IMG/VR virus record: IMGVR_UViG_3300023174_000221
Location: 1 to 53,458 of that record
Origin: a virus
Strand: one strand, 5' to 3'
DNA: 53,458 nucleotides
This document shows, one piece after another, positions 17,602 to 24,313 of this stretch. Each line of letters begins with the position of its first letter. Position 1 is the stretch's first letter. The position numbers and the translations under genes are program-made. The notes below the pieces were generated by a model that saw only the letters and a list, made by a program, of their open reading frames with translations, was not told the origin of the DNA and made no database searches.

Positions 17602-17978
17602 TATGAATCCATGAACATGGTTTTCTGTGAAGACGAGAGCTTCATTAGATTGTCTTTGAAATATTTCCAGAATGCTTCACCTGCAGGTATGGTGGTTATC
17701 AATTCACAGCTATTGCAATTCACACAGCGATAATCTTGCATAAGAATGTCCCACACTATGGCAAGATTTTTTTGGTTGGGGTCATATTTGGGGGTGCCTT
17801 TGGATGGTCTGTAGTTTAATGTGATTCTACCATCGATGCTGTTGAGAATAGTGTTGGAATTTGTGCACAACATTCTTCTGAATGCAGGACGCCCCAACAC
17901 CGGTCTGCGGCGTGGGAACTTGATCTCACAAGCGGCGTTTTGAAGTATTGGCTTTAGGCTGGTCAGGGATACTATCAT
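17601..17978 (-). CDS. SH3 beta-barrel-like small phage protein (125 aa), tentative
   Basis: An N-terminal helix (SLTSLKPILQNAACEIKF) is followed by RRMLCTNSN, NLAIVWDILMQDYRCVNCNSC and an aromatic C-terminus. The order helix, CE(I/V)xF, R-x-M-x-CT, (V)WD, R-x-x-N resembles a small SH3-like family common in T4-like marine phages. Cys residues at about 95 and 98 (CVNCNSC) could bind metal. The start at 17978 lies 53 bases inside the GroES-like gene in another frame. No good alternative start exists before the conserved CEIKF, so the overlap seems real. Confidence 0.55.
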   Translation of the reverse strand: MIVSLTSLKPILQNAACEIKFPRRRPVLGRPAFRRMLCTNSNTILNSIDGRITLNYRPSKGTPKYDPNQKNLAIVWDILMQDYRCVNCNSCELITTIPAGEAFWKYFKDNLMKLSSSQKTMFMDS

Positions 17979-18384
17979 TATGCTCCCGGGGCTTCACCAC
18001 CCCGAATATTCTTTGTTCATTCAAAAAGATGCCATATCGAACTGTTCCATGTCCAACCACTTCAATGTTAGAAATGGGCACCCCCATGTTGTTAGGAAAC
18101 ATGACATGATCACCTTGCTTCACAAGCTTGCAACTGCTTCCTTGCAAGATCACCTTGCCAATGCGCCATGCATTAGTTTCAGCATTCACTGGAACAACAA
18201 TGCCACCTCTCACAATGGTGTTGGATGAACCACCATCATCCACAAACTCCACCAACATCACATCATCAAGCAAATCACATAAATCATATCCTATGAAAAC
18301 ACTGTTGAAAGTGTTCTTTGAATGCGAACTCAAATCAATGTGACTCTTCTTGGTTGCTAATTGATCAATGGCAGGTCTGCTCAT
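17926..18384 (-). CDS. GroES-like (Cpn10) co-chaperonin, 152 aa
   Basis: Residues about 38-131 follow the Cpn10 barrel: DDVMLVEFVDDGG, the mobile-loop region, RGGIVVPVNAETNAW, IGKVILQGSSCKLVKQGDHVMFPNNMGVPI and YGIFLNEQRIFGVVK. GroES homologs share G-x-(V/I)-(V/L)-x-x-G then GDxV(L/M)F and end with a ILxExDI(L)AV-like strand. T4 gp31 is the functional analogue, which replaces host GroES so the large capsid protein folds. N- and C-terminal extensions (about 35 and 20 residues) are unlike bacterial GroES. A TATAAG element lies seven bases before the ATG with TTGATT 15 bases further upstream. The 3' end overlaps the next gene by 53 bases. Confidence 0.75.
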   Translation of the reverse strand: MSRPAIDQLATKKSHIDLSSHSKNTFNSVFIGYDLCDLLDDVMLVEFVDDGGSSNTIVRGGIVVPVNAETNAWRIGKVILQGSSCKLVKQGDHVMFPNNMGVPISNIEVVGHGTVRYGIFLNEQRIFGVVKPREHNDSIPDQPKANTSKRRL

Positions 18385-18414
18385 AATGACACTTATAATG
18401 GTAATGCTTGGAAA

Positions 18415-18687
18415 TCAAGCATCCGTCTTGGGTTTCTTGATGTAATTGATTCTCTGTCGCTTGTACTGTGGCAGAACATTGACAAGAAACTTGTATTGTT
18501 CTGCAGGTGTGAAGACCTGTCCAAATCGATTCAACGTCTCATTGACGATTCTGGCTGCAGAACCATCAAGCATGGACAGCCATCTGTTCACAAGATATGG
18601 TGCATATGCCTTCTCATCTTCCGTTTGACCCAGAAGATTGGCCTTCTTGTCAAAAGCCACACCATTGATGATATCAAATATGTTCAA
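18415..18687 (-). CDS. 62: gp62-like clamp-loader small subunit (90 aa)
   Basis: The start is TTG at 18687, overlapping the DUF366 stop (TTGA). The protein reads IFDIINGVAFDKK, then YAPYLVNRWLSML, then PAEQYKFLVNVLPQYKRQRI near the end. This is the Phage_clamp_A pattern, in which a (F/Y)xVNRxLS motif and a final (Q/H)xxFL(L/V)NxxPxxKR motif are conserved. T4 gp62 (187 aa) forms the clamp loader with gp44; marine homologs are shorter, as here. No gp44 homolog lies within this window, so the pair is split or encoded elsewhere. Confidence 0.75.
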   Translation of the reverse strand: MNIFDIINGVAFDKKANLLGQTEDEKAYAPYLVNRWLSMLDGSAARIVNETLNRFGQVFTPAEQYKFLVNVLPQYKRQRINYIKKPKTDA

Positions 18688-19277
18688 TGACTAATGATCT
18701 TTGTTGTGGCAATGAAGATATCATCATTAATTTGGTAGAAGGAATTGATGACATCACTCATGAAGTTGTGCACATCAGGAACTGACAGTTGTGTACTAAA
18801 AGCAAATGCAGGGGCTTTCTTGCCAGCCTGAATGTTGATGCCAGTATGACCCAGCGCAGCATTGTCCTTGACATGTACAATACTCACACTGCACTTGCCC
18901 TTTTGTTGTGTGATACCACCTTGAGTAAATTCCTTATGCACCATGAGATCGTCACCATCCACCTCAATGGGTGCTTTGAGATACTTGGAGCTGAGAATAT
19001 TTGCTATATTGGTATTGAACAGCCTCTGAAAGCAAATGGCGCCAAATGCTTCTGTGATTAAAGGAATTTCATATAGAAAATGAATCATATCTTCACTGTA
19101 GATGAAGTCTTGACTCAATGCATCTTCCTGATCAATGAGACCTTCTGTCTCCACTTTGGCAGGAGCTCTGAAAGCAATTATGTTGCCAATGGGCAAGCAT
19201 TTCTTACGAAAGTATTTGTAAGCAAAGCGATGATGCAAAAGGGTTCCGTCATAACAAGAGATATTTTCTAGAATCAT
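18684..19277 (-). CDS. DUF366 family protein (197 aa)
   Basis: The ATG at 19277 begins the homologous region (MILENISCYDG); a TTG at 19307 is possible but lies inside the promoter. Family features visible are YDGTLLHHRFAYKYF, IGNIIAFRAPAKV, LIDQEDAL, (E)DMIHFLYEI, VDGDDLMV, CSVSIVHV and HTGINI, matching the archaeal DUF366 proteins in order and length. The biochemical role is unknown. It leads the minus-strand group with gp62, GroES-like protein and bS21, under a strong early-type promoter, which suggests an early host-takeover or nucleotide function. Confidence 0.7.
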   Translation of the reverse strand: MILENISCYDGTLLHHRFAYKYFRKKCLPIGNIIAFRAPAKVETEGLIDQEDALSQDFIYSEDMIHFLYEIPLITEAFGAICFQRLFNTNIANILSSKYLKAPIEVDGDDLMVHKEFTQGGITQQKGKCSVSIVHVKDNAALGHTGINIQAGKKAPAFAFSTQLSVPDVHNFMSDVINSFYQINDDIFIATTKIISH

Positions 19278-19286
19278 ATATAAAGC

Positions 19287-19314
19287 ATTATACAGTGAAA
19301 AAACCAAGTATCAA
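19287..19314 (-). promoter_or_regulatory. Early-type sigma70 promoter, TTGATA-16-TATAAT, 9 nt from ATG
   Basis: On the minus strand TTGATA (19309-19314) and TATAAT (19287-19292) are separated by 16 bases. The ATG of the DUF366 gene lies nine bases after the -10 box, so transcription would start about two bases before or at the start codon. Confidence 0.75.
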
Positions 19315-19464
19315 GTAAAAAAACCCTTCGAGCAAAATTCCTTTCCTCCTATTATCCATGTTTATAAGGAACCGTCTTTATCAACCACAATTTATTATAA
19401 TCGAATTTTATAAAAAATCAACTATGTTTACCGCATTATTTTCAATTGAACCTTAGTTTTTTCT

Positions 19465-19472
19465 CATAAATA
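19465..19472 (+). promoter_or_regulatory. Late promoter CATAAATA, 6 nt from the portal ATG
   Basis: CATAAATA is followed by ACTGAT and ATG of the gp20 gene. A late promoter fits a head gene. The preceding 140 bases (19315-19460) hold nothing else that I can support. Confidence 0.65.
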
Positions 19473-19478
19473 ACTGAT

Positions 19479-21281
19479 ATGGCTGATAATGCTGATACAG
19501 GACGTGGTAATACAGTTGGTCGTTCTTTAATGAATTATGTTAACTCCAAGTTACCATATCAGAGCTACACTGTCATAGATACTCTCAACAAGCTTAATCC
19601 CAAATATAAAGTCTTCCAAGATACAGGAAGCAAGCGAACTGAAGCACTGTCTCGTCAAAGTATTAGCTCCAATACAGATTTCAATAGTATTGATCCTGCT
19701 GGTATTGTGGGTTTGGACAACAATTTCACACAATACATGTATGCAAACATACAACATGATAAGATCACCCGTTTACGTGATTACAGAGTCATGGCTGCTT
19801 TCTCTGAAGTTGCAGATGCTATTGATGAAATTTGTGATGAAGCAATCAACAAAGATAAAAATGGCAAGGTAGTCTATCTCAGAACACCAGATGTGGATCT
19901 GGAGATTGACGATCAAGAGACTCTGGAGAAAGAATTTCAAAAATATGTTAACTACTTTGATCTGCAGAACAGAGGGTGGGATTACTTCAGAAGTTTGTTA
20001 ACTGATGGTGAAGTGTATTTTGAACACATTGTTCATAAGCAATATGAAGAAGAGGGTATTCTTGGTGTAGTTACTATTCCAACAGAATTTATTGATCCTA
20101 TTTTTGGCAATGTACAGAACATGATGGTTAAAGGCTTCTTATTACGTAAACCTGTATTCGATAAGACGAACCCATCGAAGATACTGGACTATGAACTGGT
20201 ACCCTTGGATAAAAACCAAGTTACATATATTAACTCTGGTATATGGAACGAAAACAAGACAATCAGATTGCCCTTCATTGAGAATGCTCGTCGTGCATAC
20301 AGACAATTGAGTTTAATTGAAGATGCTATTGTTATATACAGATTAGCTCGAGCACCAGAGAGACTCGTATTTAACGTGGACGTAGGCAATATGCCCCCAC
20401 CCAAGGCTGAGGCGTATCTCAAGAAACTAATGAACCAGTATTGGTCTTCAAAAACATATGACAATACTCAAGGTAGTAGCGCTGTTAAGAAATTTAACCC
20501 TCAAAGCATTCTTGATAATTTCTGGTTTGCAAAAAGAGCCGGTAGTGAAGGAACAAAGATTGATAGACTCGCTGGAGGTGAAAATCTTGGAAAATTAGAA
20601 GATCTAGAATATTTCTTAAAGAAGCTTTATAAGAGTTTGAAGGTTCCTGTGTCGCGTCTTAATTCTGATGATGGGTACAAGGATGATATGAACATTCTCC
20701 GTGAAGAACTAAAATTTGCAAAATTCATTGTTCGCATGCAGCAACAATTCTCCGAAGGACTTAAGAATGGCTTCATTACCCATCTCAAGCTTCGACAGAT
20801 ATGGGACAAGCTTGATCTAAAGGAAAATAATATTGACATTGAATTCAATGTGCCTGTTAATTTCTTTGAAATGCGTGAAGCACAGAAACAGGAGCTAAAG
20901 ACAACATCTTTCAACAACATCACACAATCTGATGCAGTCAGCAAGACCTATGCATTGAAAAAATATATGGGTTGGAGCGATATTGAGGTGCTTGCTAACA
21001 GGGAATTCATGCGCAAGGATATAGGCTTCTTGTGGGAGCTAGAGCAAATTAAATCAGGTGGCCCTAATTGGAGAGACAACATGCAAGCTGCTGCACCAGC
21101 TGCAGGTGGTGAATTAACTGCCGGCGGCGGCGGTGGAGGGGCACCTGCAGGAACACCTCCAGCCTTTGGACCTGCACCAGCGGCAGGCGGTGAAGCACCT
21201 GCTCCAGCTCCTGGACCTGAGGCCGCACCTGGTGCTGCAGCGCCATCACCCGAAGTACCCCCTGTTACTCCAGCCGCTTGA
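19479..21281 (+). CDS. 20: Portal vertex protein, T4 gp20-like (600 aa)
   Basis: The sequence matches T4-like portals throughout: YRVMAAFSEVADAIDEICDEAI near residue 105, a WDYFRSLLTDGEVYFEHI region, the GFLLRKPVFD and VPLDKNQVTYINSG regions, AIVIYRLARAPERLVFNVDVGNMP near 285, KIDRLAGGENLGKLEDLEYF near 365 and VPVSRLNSDDGY. Portals form the dodecameric DNA channel at one capsid vertex and start prohead assembly. The C-terminal 65 residues are almost only Pro, Ala and Gly, an unusual disordered tail. Its end overlaps the convergent HEXXH gene by 17 bases. Transcription begins at a late motif six bases upstream. Confidence 0.95.
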   Translation: MADNADTGRGNTVGRSLMNYVNSKLPYQSYTVIDTLNKLNPKYKVFQDTGSKRTEALSRQSISSNTDFNSIDPAGIVGLDNNFTQYMYANIQHDKITRLRDYRVMAAFSEVADAIDEICDEAINKDKNGKVVYLRTPDVDLEIDDQETLEKEFQKYVNYFDLQNRGWDYFRSLLTDGEVYFEHIVHKQYEEEGILGVVTIPTEFIDPIFGNVQNMMVKGFLLRKPVFDKTNPSKILDYELVPLDKNQVTYINSGIWNENKTIRLPFIENARRAYRQLSLIEDAIVIYRLARAPERLVFNVDVGNMPPPKAEAYLKKLMNQYWSSKTYDNTQGSSAVKKFNPQSILDNFWFAKRAGSEGTKIDRLAGGENLGKLEDLEYFLKKLYKSLKVPVSRLNSDDGYKDDMNILREELKFAKFIVRMQQQFSEGLKNGFITHLKLRQIWDKLDLKENNIDIEFNVPVNFFEMREAQKQELKTTSFNNITQSDAVSKTYALKKYMGWSDIEVLANREFMRKDIGFLWELEQIKSGGPNWRDNMQAAAPAAGGELTAGGGGGGAPAGTPPAFGPAPAAGGEAPAPAPGPEAAPGAAAPSPEVPPVTPAA

Positions 21282-21705
21282 TAGCTTTATAGGTTGAATT
21301 TAACTTCTGTCTCTCGTATTTGCGTGCATCTATTTCATCTGGATCATTCCAGTAGCGAGAGTTGTTTAATGCTGCATCACGGTAAGTGTAGGTGAGTGCA
21401 AAAGGTTTGTTCTGTATTCGAAATTGAATGAAGTGACGAAGTTCATGCAACAAATTGCGCAACATTCTCTTGATCTTCAGATATCTTGGATCAGAGCTTT
21501 TTGATTGCACCGCAACATTGAGAGTGTTCGTGTAGTAATCATAATTGCTGTCTATGGCTCTTGGCATAATATGAACACGCAGTCTCTTGACTCTGGTGCG
21601 TCCCTCTTTCTTGCAAAGTTTATGAATAATTGTATCCATGGATTTTGAGGATAATCTATTTTTACCCAGCCATCTTAATGATTGTCTACTGAAATTTATC
21701 TTCAT
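21265..21705 (-). CDS. Putative HEXXH zinc metallopeptidase-like protein (146 aa)
   Basis: LLHELRHFIQ at residues 85-94 contains HELRH, the HEXXH zinc-binding motif, within a helix. Downstream NDPDEIDARKYE (120-131) could provide the third ligand, as in SprT-like or gluzincin folds. The N-terminal 50 residues are very basic. No signal peptide. It may be a phage peptidase or a DNA-bound protease; no substrate can be proposed. The start overlaps the reductase stop in an ATGA junction and its 3' end overlaps gp20 by 17 bases tail-to-tail. Confidence 0.65.
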   Translation of the reverse strand: MKINFSRQSLRWLGKNRLSSKSMDTIIHKLCKKEGRTRVKRLRVHIMPRAIDSNYDYYTNTLNVAVQSKSSDPRYLKIKRMLRNLLHELRHFIQFRIQNKPFALTYTYRDAALNNSRYWNDPDEIDARKYERQKLNSTYKAIKRLE

Positions 21706-22304
21706 TTAAGCCAAACAGTTGTTGGATCGAACACCGTAGTATTTAGGAAGTTCCACACACGATACTCCGGCTTGGATTCAATACCTGCTGCTTTAATTAA
21801 ATTATGTAGAAGTGTTTCAAGATCTTCAATATGCCAAACATCATCTAGCAATCTTTTGCTTGATGTTCTAGATTTGTGTGCAACGTGATCTGCATATGAA
21901 TATGCAAAACCTGCAAATGGAGGTATCATGCAACCAAGGCTAACAAGATTACCCAGAATCCTAGAACACACTTCTTTACCACCCACAGAGTGCATTGTTA
22001 CAATTGCACATGCTGGTTTCCCCAGAAGATAATCTGACCCTTCAAGAATTGTCATTTTTTCAAAAAGCTGTTGCATTGGTGAGCCCCAACTATCCCAATA
22101 AGTTCCAGTTGAAAATATCAAACAATCTGCCTTCTTAATGTTGCGCTTAACACTATTCCAACAAAACGTAGGATACAATTGTATGATCCTCACCCTCACG
22201 CTATCATGTTGCTTGAGAATAGTCTTCTTGATCTTCTTAAGCAGCATGGAAGTATTACCGGTGCGGCCGCCAATAGCACCATTGATAATTAAGACATTCT
22301 TCAC
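21702..22304 (-). CDS. NADPH-dependent FMN reductase / flavodoxin-like protein (200 aa)
   Basis: The start is GTG 22304. VLIINGAIGGRTGNTSMLLKKI is the flavodoxin-fold phosphate loop (G-x-x-x-x-(G)NTS). ADCLIFSTGTYWDSWGSPMQQLFEKM is the second FMN-contact loop, and KPACAIVTMHSVGGKEV the third, as in NAD(P)H-dependent FMN reductases. The enzyme would transfer electrons from NAD(P)H to bound FMN; the acceptor is unknown. The C-terminus (60 residues) is not typical. It is driven by a TATACT element seven bases upstream and is translationally coupled to the HEXXH gene. Confidence 0.75.
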   Translation of the reverse strand: MKNVLIINGAIGGRTGNTSMLLKKIKKTILKQHDSVRVRIIQLYPTFCWNSVKRNIKKADCLIFSTGTYWDSWGSPMQQLFEKMTILEGSDYLLGKPACAIVTMHSVGGKEVCSRILGNLVSLGCMIPPFAGFAYSYADHVAHKSRTSSKRLLDDVWHIEDLETLLHNLIKAAGIESKPEYRVWNFLNTTVFDPTTVWLK

Positions 22305-22311
22305 TTATATG

Positions 22312-22340
22312 AGTATACATGATAAGTACAATCAAATCAA
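22312..22340 (-). promoter_or_regulatory. Early-type promoter, TTGATT-17-TATACT, 7 nt from GTG
   Basis: On the minus strand TTGATT (22335-22340) and TATACT (22312-22317) are 17 bases apart, with seven bases to the GTG of the flavodoxin-like gene. It is divergent from the promoter at 22377. Confidence 0.5.
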
Positions 22341-22376
22341 ATTATTATTTTTCTTTGTCGACTTAAAAAAAATATC

Positions 22377-22404
22377 TTGACTTAGCACAACTATCAATTA
22401 TTAT
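22377..22404 (+). promoter_or_regulatory. Early-type promoter, TTGACT-16-TATTAT, 6 nt from ATG
   Basis: TTGACT at 22377-22382, 16 bases, then TATTAT at 22399-22404 and only six bases to the ATG at 22411. This would give a leaderless transcript for the small gene cluster that follows. Confidence 0.65.
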
Positions 22405-22410
22405 AGATAA

Positions 22411-22614
22411 ATGGAAACGTTCACAGTAGTAATAAAAAGTGTTCATAACGCTGATAGAACCCGTACCGTAAAAATTAAAGCGGAAGATACATGGCTTGCC
22501 CATAAAGAGGCTCTTTCTAAATATAATGAATTTCGTGAAATTATTGCCACCATCAAAGATAGTAAGGGCAATGAAGTCTTTAACCTGGAAAAAGGCTTCC
22601 TCTTTGAATCTTAA
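22411..22614 (+). CDS. Small protein (67 aa), unknown function
   Basis: An alpha/beta protein: strand (FTVVIKSV), then WLAHKEALSKY helix, then strands (EIIATIKDSKGNEVFNLE). I do not recognise the family. A strong promoter directly in front supports it being real. It is the first of three small plus-strand genes before the nuclease. Confidence 0.65.
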   Translation: METFTVVIKSVHNADRTRTVKIKAEDTWLAHKEALSKYNEFREIIATIKDSKGNEVFNLEKGFLFES

Positions 22615-22656
22615 TACCAGATACTATCATCAGAGCAAATAAATAATCGACACATC

Positions 22657-22680
22657 ATGCAACAATCTCTCGTTCGATGA
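22657..22680 (+). CDS. Possible seven-residue leader peptide
   Basis: ATAAATA at 22639-22645 is followed eleven bases later by ATG and the codons for MQQSLVR, then TGA. That TGA overlaps the ATG of the next gene (ATGA at 22677-22680). Such coupling suggests re-initiation of ribosomes at the next gene. It could also be chance, because the reading frame is only eight codons long. Confidence 0.3.
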   Translation: MQQSLVR

Positions 22681-22892
22681 ATAGTATTTCCCTGATAGTT
22701 ACAGATCAGTCAGGAAGTGGGTCGTATCACGTGAAGATGGTTGTTGATGAAAAAGAATCTGGCATACTTTATTTGACACCCGAGCAGTTTGCTTTTATCT
22801 CCAAGTCACTCTGGAGGTCTTGCACCCAAGATGGTATCACCTTTAATGCCGAAAACCCTTTTGACTGTGAAGATTTAGAAGACGACGAGTAG
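22677..22892 (+). CDS. Small acidic protein (71 aa), unknown function
   Basis: A beta-rich start (SISLIVTDQSGSGSYHVKMVV) leads to YLTPEQFAFISKSLWRSC and an acidic tail (CEDLEDDE). I do not recognise the family. No Shine-Dalgarno is present; translation may depend on the overlapping mini-frame upstream. The acidic C-terminus is a common trait of small phage host-interaction proteins, but no target can be named. Confidence 0.6.
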   Translation: MNSISLIVTDQSGSGSYHVKMVVDEKESGILYLTPEQFAFISKSLWRSCTQDGITFNAENPFDCEDLEDDE

Positions 22893-22897
22893 CGAGA

Positions 22898-22904
22898 ATA
22901 AATA
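22898..22904 (+). promoter_or_regulatory. Late-promoter-like ATAAATA, 5 nt from GTG
   Basis: GAATAAATA is followed by TTTGA and GTG (22910). The element lies in the 17-base gap between two small genes. Confidence 0.5.
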
Positions 22905-22909
22905 TTTGA

Positions 22910-23116
22910 GTGAAATACACTCAGTCAGTTGGGAAATTCTTCTGCGAAGAATTCAGCTCACACGTCTACGAAGACAGTAGACGGCACAGTATTCTTGTTA
23001 ATATTGATCATGAGTGGTTCAGTCAGCTTGTAACTGGTATGGAGAAGCGAAGATACAAGCTTGTGCATGTGACGGAAATGCCAAAAACCATTACATGTGT
23101 GTTCACAAAGCCTTGA
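22910..23116 (+). CDS. Small protein (68 aa), unknown function
   Basis: The start is GTG at 22910, five bases after ATAAATA. The protein has the order KFFCEEFSSHVYE, then HSILVNIDHEWFSQLV, then RYKLVHVTEMPKTITCVF, an alpha/beta pattern. No family recognised. Its stop at 23114-23116 overlaps the -35 box of the nuclease promoter. Confidence 0.6.
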   Translation: MKYTQSVGKFFCEEFSSHVYEDSRRHSILVNIDHEWFSQLVTGMEKRRYKLVHVTEMPKTITCVFTKP

Positions 23117-23140
23117 CTTTTTATTTTTTTCCGTTATAAT
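23113..23140 (+). promoter_or_regulatory. Strong early promoter, TTGACT-16-TATAAT, 9 nt from ATG
   Basis: TTGACT (23113-23118), 16 bases, TATAAT (23135-23140), then nine bases to the ATG at 23150. The layout is the same as at 19287-19314 on the other strand, including the nine-base gap. Confidence 0.75.
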
Positions 23141-23149
23141 TACGTAATA

Positions 23150-23872
23150 ATGCCTAAGGATAAAGTGCCTATCTTTGATAGTCCGTCTCATACATATACG
23201 GACCCAGATGATAATTTTAAATATACCAGTGTAACCAGGTTTCTGGATAGATTTAAACCTCATTTTGATGAACAGACGATGGCCAAGAGAATTGCACAGC
23301 GTGAGGGAATATCTGTTGAGTGTATTCTTGAAATGTGGGAAGAGAAGAGGGAGAAGAGCAAAGTGTTTGGCACACGTGTGCATAAAATTCTTGAACTGTA
23401 TCATACAACAGGAAAAAATTCCGATAAAGAATATGCAACCATATTAAACAAATTCAAAGAGCTTGATATAAAGCTCGACAAGAAAAATACTTTTTTTGAG
23501 AAACTTGTATACAATCGCAAATTTGGTATTGCAGGAATGTCAGATGTGATCATGCATAATGCAGATAAGAAAACGTTTAATGTGTATGATTTTAAGACTA
23601 ATAAAAAACTTCGATACCACTCCCCATTCAATGACCAGCTACTAGGACCAGTATCAAAATTTCCTTGTTCAGAATATTTTAGTTATTCCCTGCAGCTTAG
23701 CATGTATGCATACCTGTACAAGCTTATGACTGGATTAGAGCCTCTGCGTTTAAAGATTTTTTGGTATTCTCGTGAAAAACCTGAAGATTACACCAATTTA
23801 AATGGCGAATGGCAAACCATTGGTGTGCCATATCTAGAAGAAGATGTTATAAAGTGCTTGCAGCATGAGTAG
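23150..23872 (+). CDS. PD-(D/E)XK nuclease of the RecB-like / Cas4-like type (240 aa)
   Basis: Catalytic landmarks are in order: GTRVHKILE with His78 in the alpha-helix that precedes the core, then GIAGMSDVI with Asp132, then NVYDFKTNK with Asp147 and Lys149, then LQLSMYAYLY with Gln182 and Tyr186. This is the H, D, DxK, QxxxY signature of RecB-type exonucleases. It would cut DNA in a Mg-dependent way and may act in recombination or in degrading host DNA. Residues 1-70 form a variable N-terminal part typical of phage versions. It shares its promoter with the dCMP deaminase, whose start overlaps by eight bases. Confidence 0.85.
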   Translation: MPKDKVPIFDSPSHTYTDPDDNFKYTSVTRFLDRFKPHFDEQTMAKRIAQREGISVECILEMWEEKREKSKVFGTRVHKILELYHTTGKNSDKEYATILNKFKELDIKLDKKNTFFEKLVYNRKFGIAGMSDVIMHNADKKTFNVYDFKTNKKLRYHSPFNDQLLGPVSKFPCSEYFSYSLQLSMYAYLYKLMTGLEPLRLKIFWYSREKPEDYTNLNGEWQTIGVPYLEEDVIKCLQHE

Positions 23873-24278
23873 AAGAAGCTGGGAGCAACACGCGTTAGCA
23901 CTTGCAGTGGAAGCTTCAAAGAGAAGTGAAGATCCCTACATTAAAGTAGGTGCATGCGCACTTGACTATAGTAATCGAGTACTTGGTGTTGCATACAATG
24001 GATTGGCCAGCGGTAAAGTTGTCAATACTAATTTCTGGAAGAACAGAGACAAAAGAAGACCTTACATGATTCATGCAGAGCAGAATCTACTAAGTTTGTT
24101 TGGCAGAGGTGAAGCTAGACTTGTTGCATGCACTTTATTGCCATGTTCAGATTGTGCCCGTCTAATAGGCTGCTGGGGTATCCCCATGGTTTGCTATCTT
24201 GATGATTATAAACGCGATTATGGAGCCATGGATATCTTTAAATTCTACGGAATTCAGCTTAAAAAAATTAAAATGTAA
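23865..24278 (+). CDS. dCMP/cytidine deaminase family enzyme (137 aa)
   Basis: Zinc ligands and the catalytic Glu are visible: HAEQN at residues 70-74 (His70, Glu72) and LPCSDCA at 92-98 (Cys94, Cys97). VGACALDYSNRVLGVAYNG is the strand region typical of dCMP deaminases. The reaction is dCMP to dUMP, feeding thymidylate synthesis, as with T4 cd. The length is shorter than T4 cd (193 aa) and closer to compact CDA-fold proteins. Substrate is inferred. Coupling to a nuclease gene suggests recycling of host nucleotides. Confidence 0.8.
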   Translation: MSRRSWEQHALALAVEASKRSEDPYIKVGACALDYSNRVLGVAYNGLASGKVVNTNFWKNRDKRRPYMIHAEQNLLSLFGRGEARLVACTLLPCSDCARLIGCWGIPMVCYLDDYKRDYGAMDIFKFYGIQLKKIKM

Positions 24279-24300
24279 TACAGAATTATAACAGACTGGC

Positions 24301-24307
24301 ATAAATA
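24301..24307 (+). promoter_or_regulatory. Late promoter ATAAATA, 6 nt from ATG
   Basis: GGCATAAATA is followed by ACGTAT and the ATG at 24314 of a fibre gene. A close variant, GCATAAATT then six bases, precedes the next gene at 25034. Confidence 0.65.
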
Positions 24308-24313
24308 ACGTAT

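Noticed and set aside
17601-17978. Zinc-finger transcription factor call from CVNCNSC
   Set aside because: Only three Cys in one short stretch and no second ligand pair at a normal distance.
19290-19358. Minus-strand 23-codon frame (MDNRRKGILLEGFF and so on) upstream of the DUF366 gene, with AGGAGG-like bases
   Set aside because: It lies over the promoter boxes, the purine run is inside the frame rather than before it, and nothing supports conservation.
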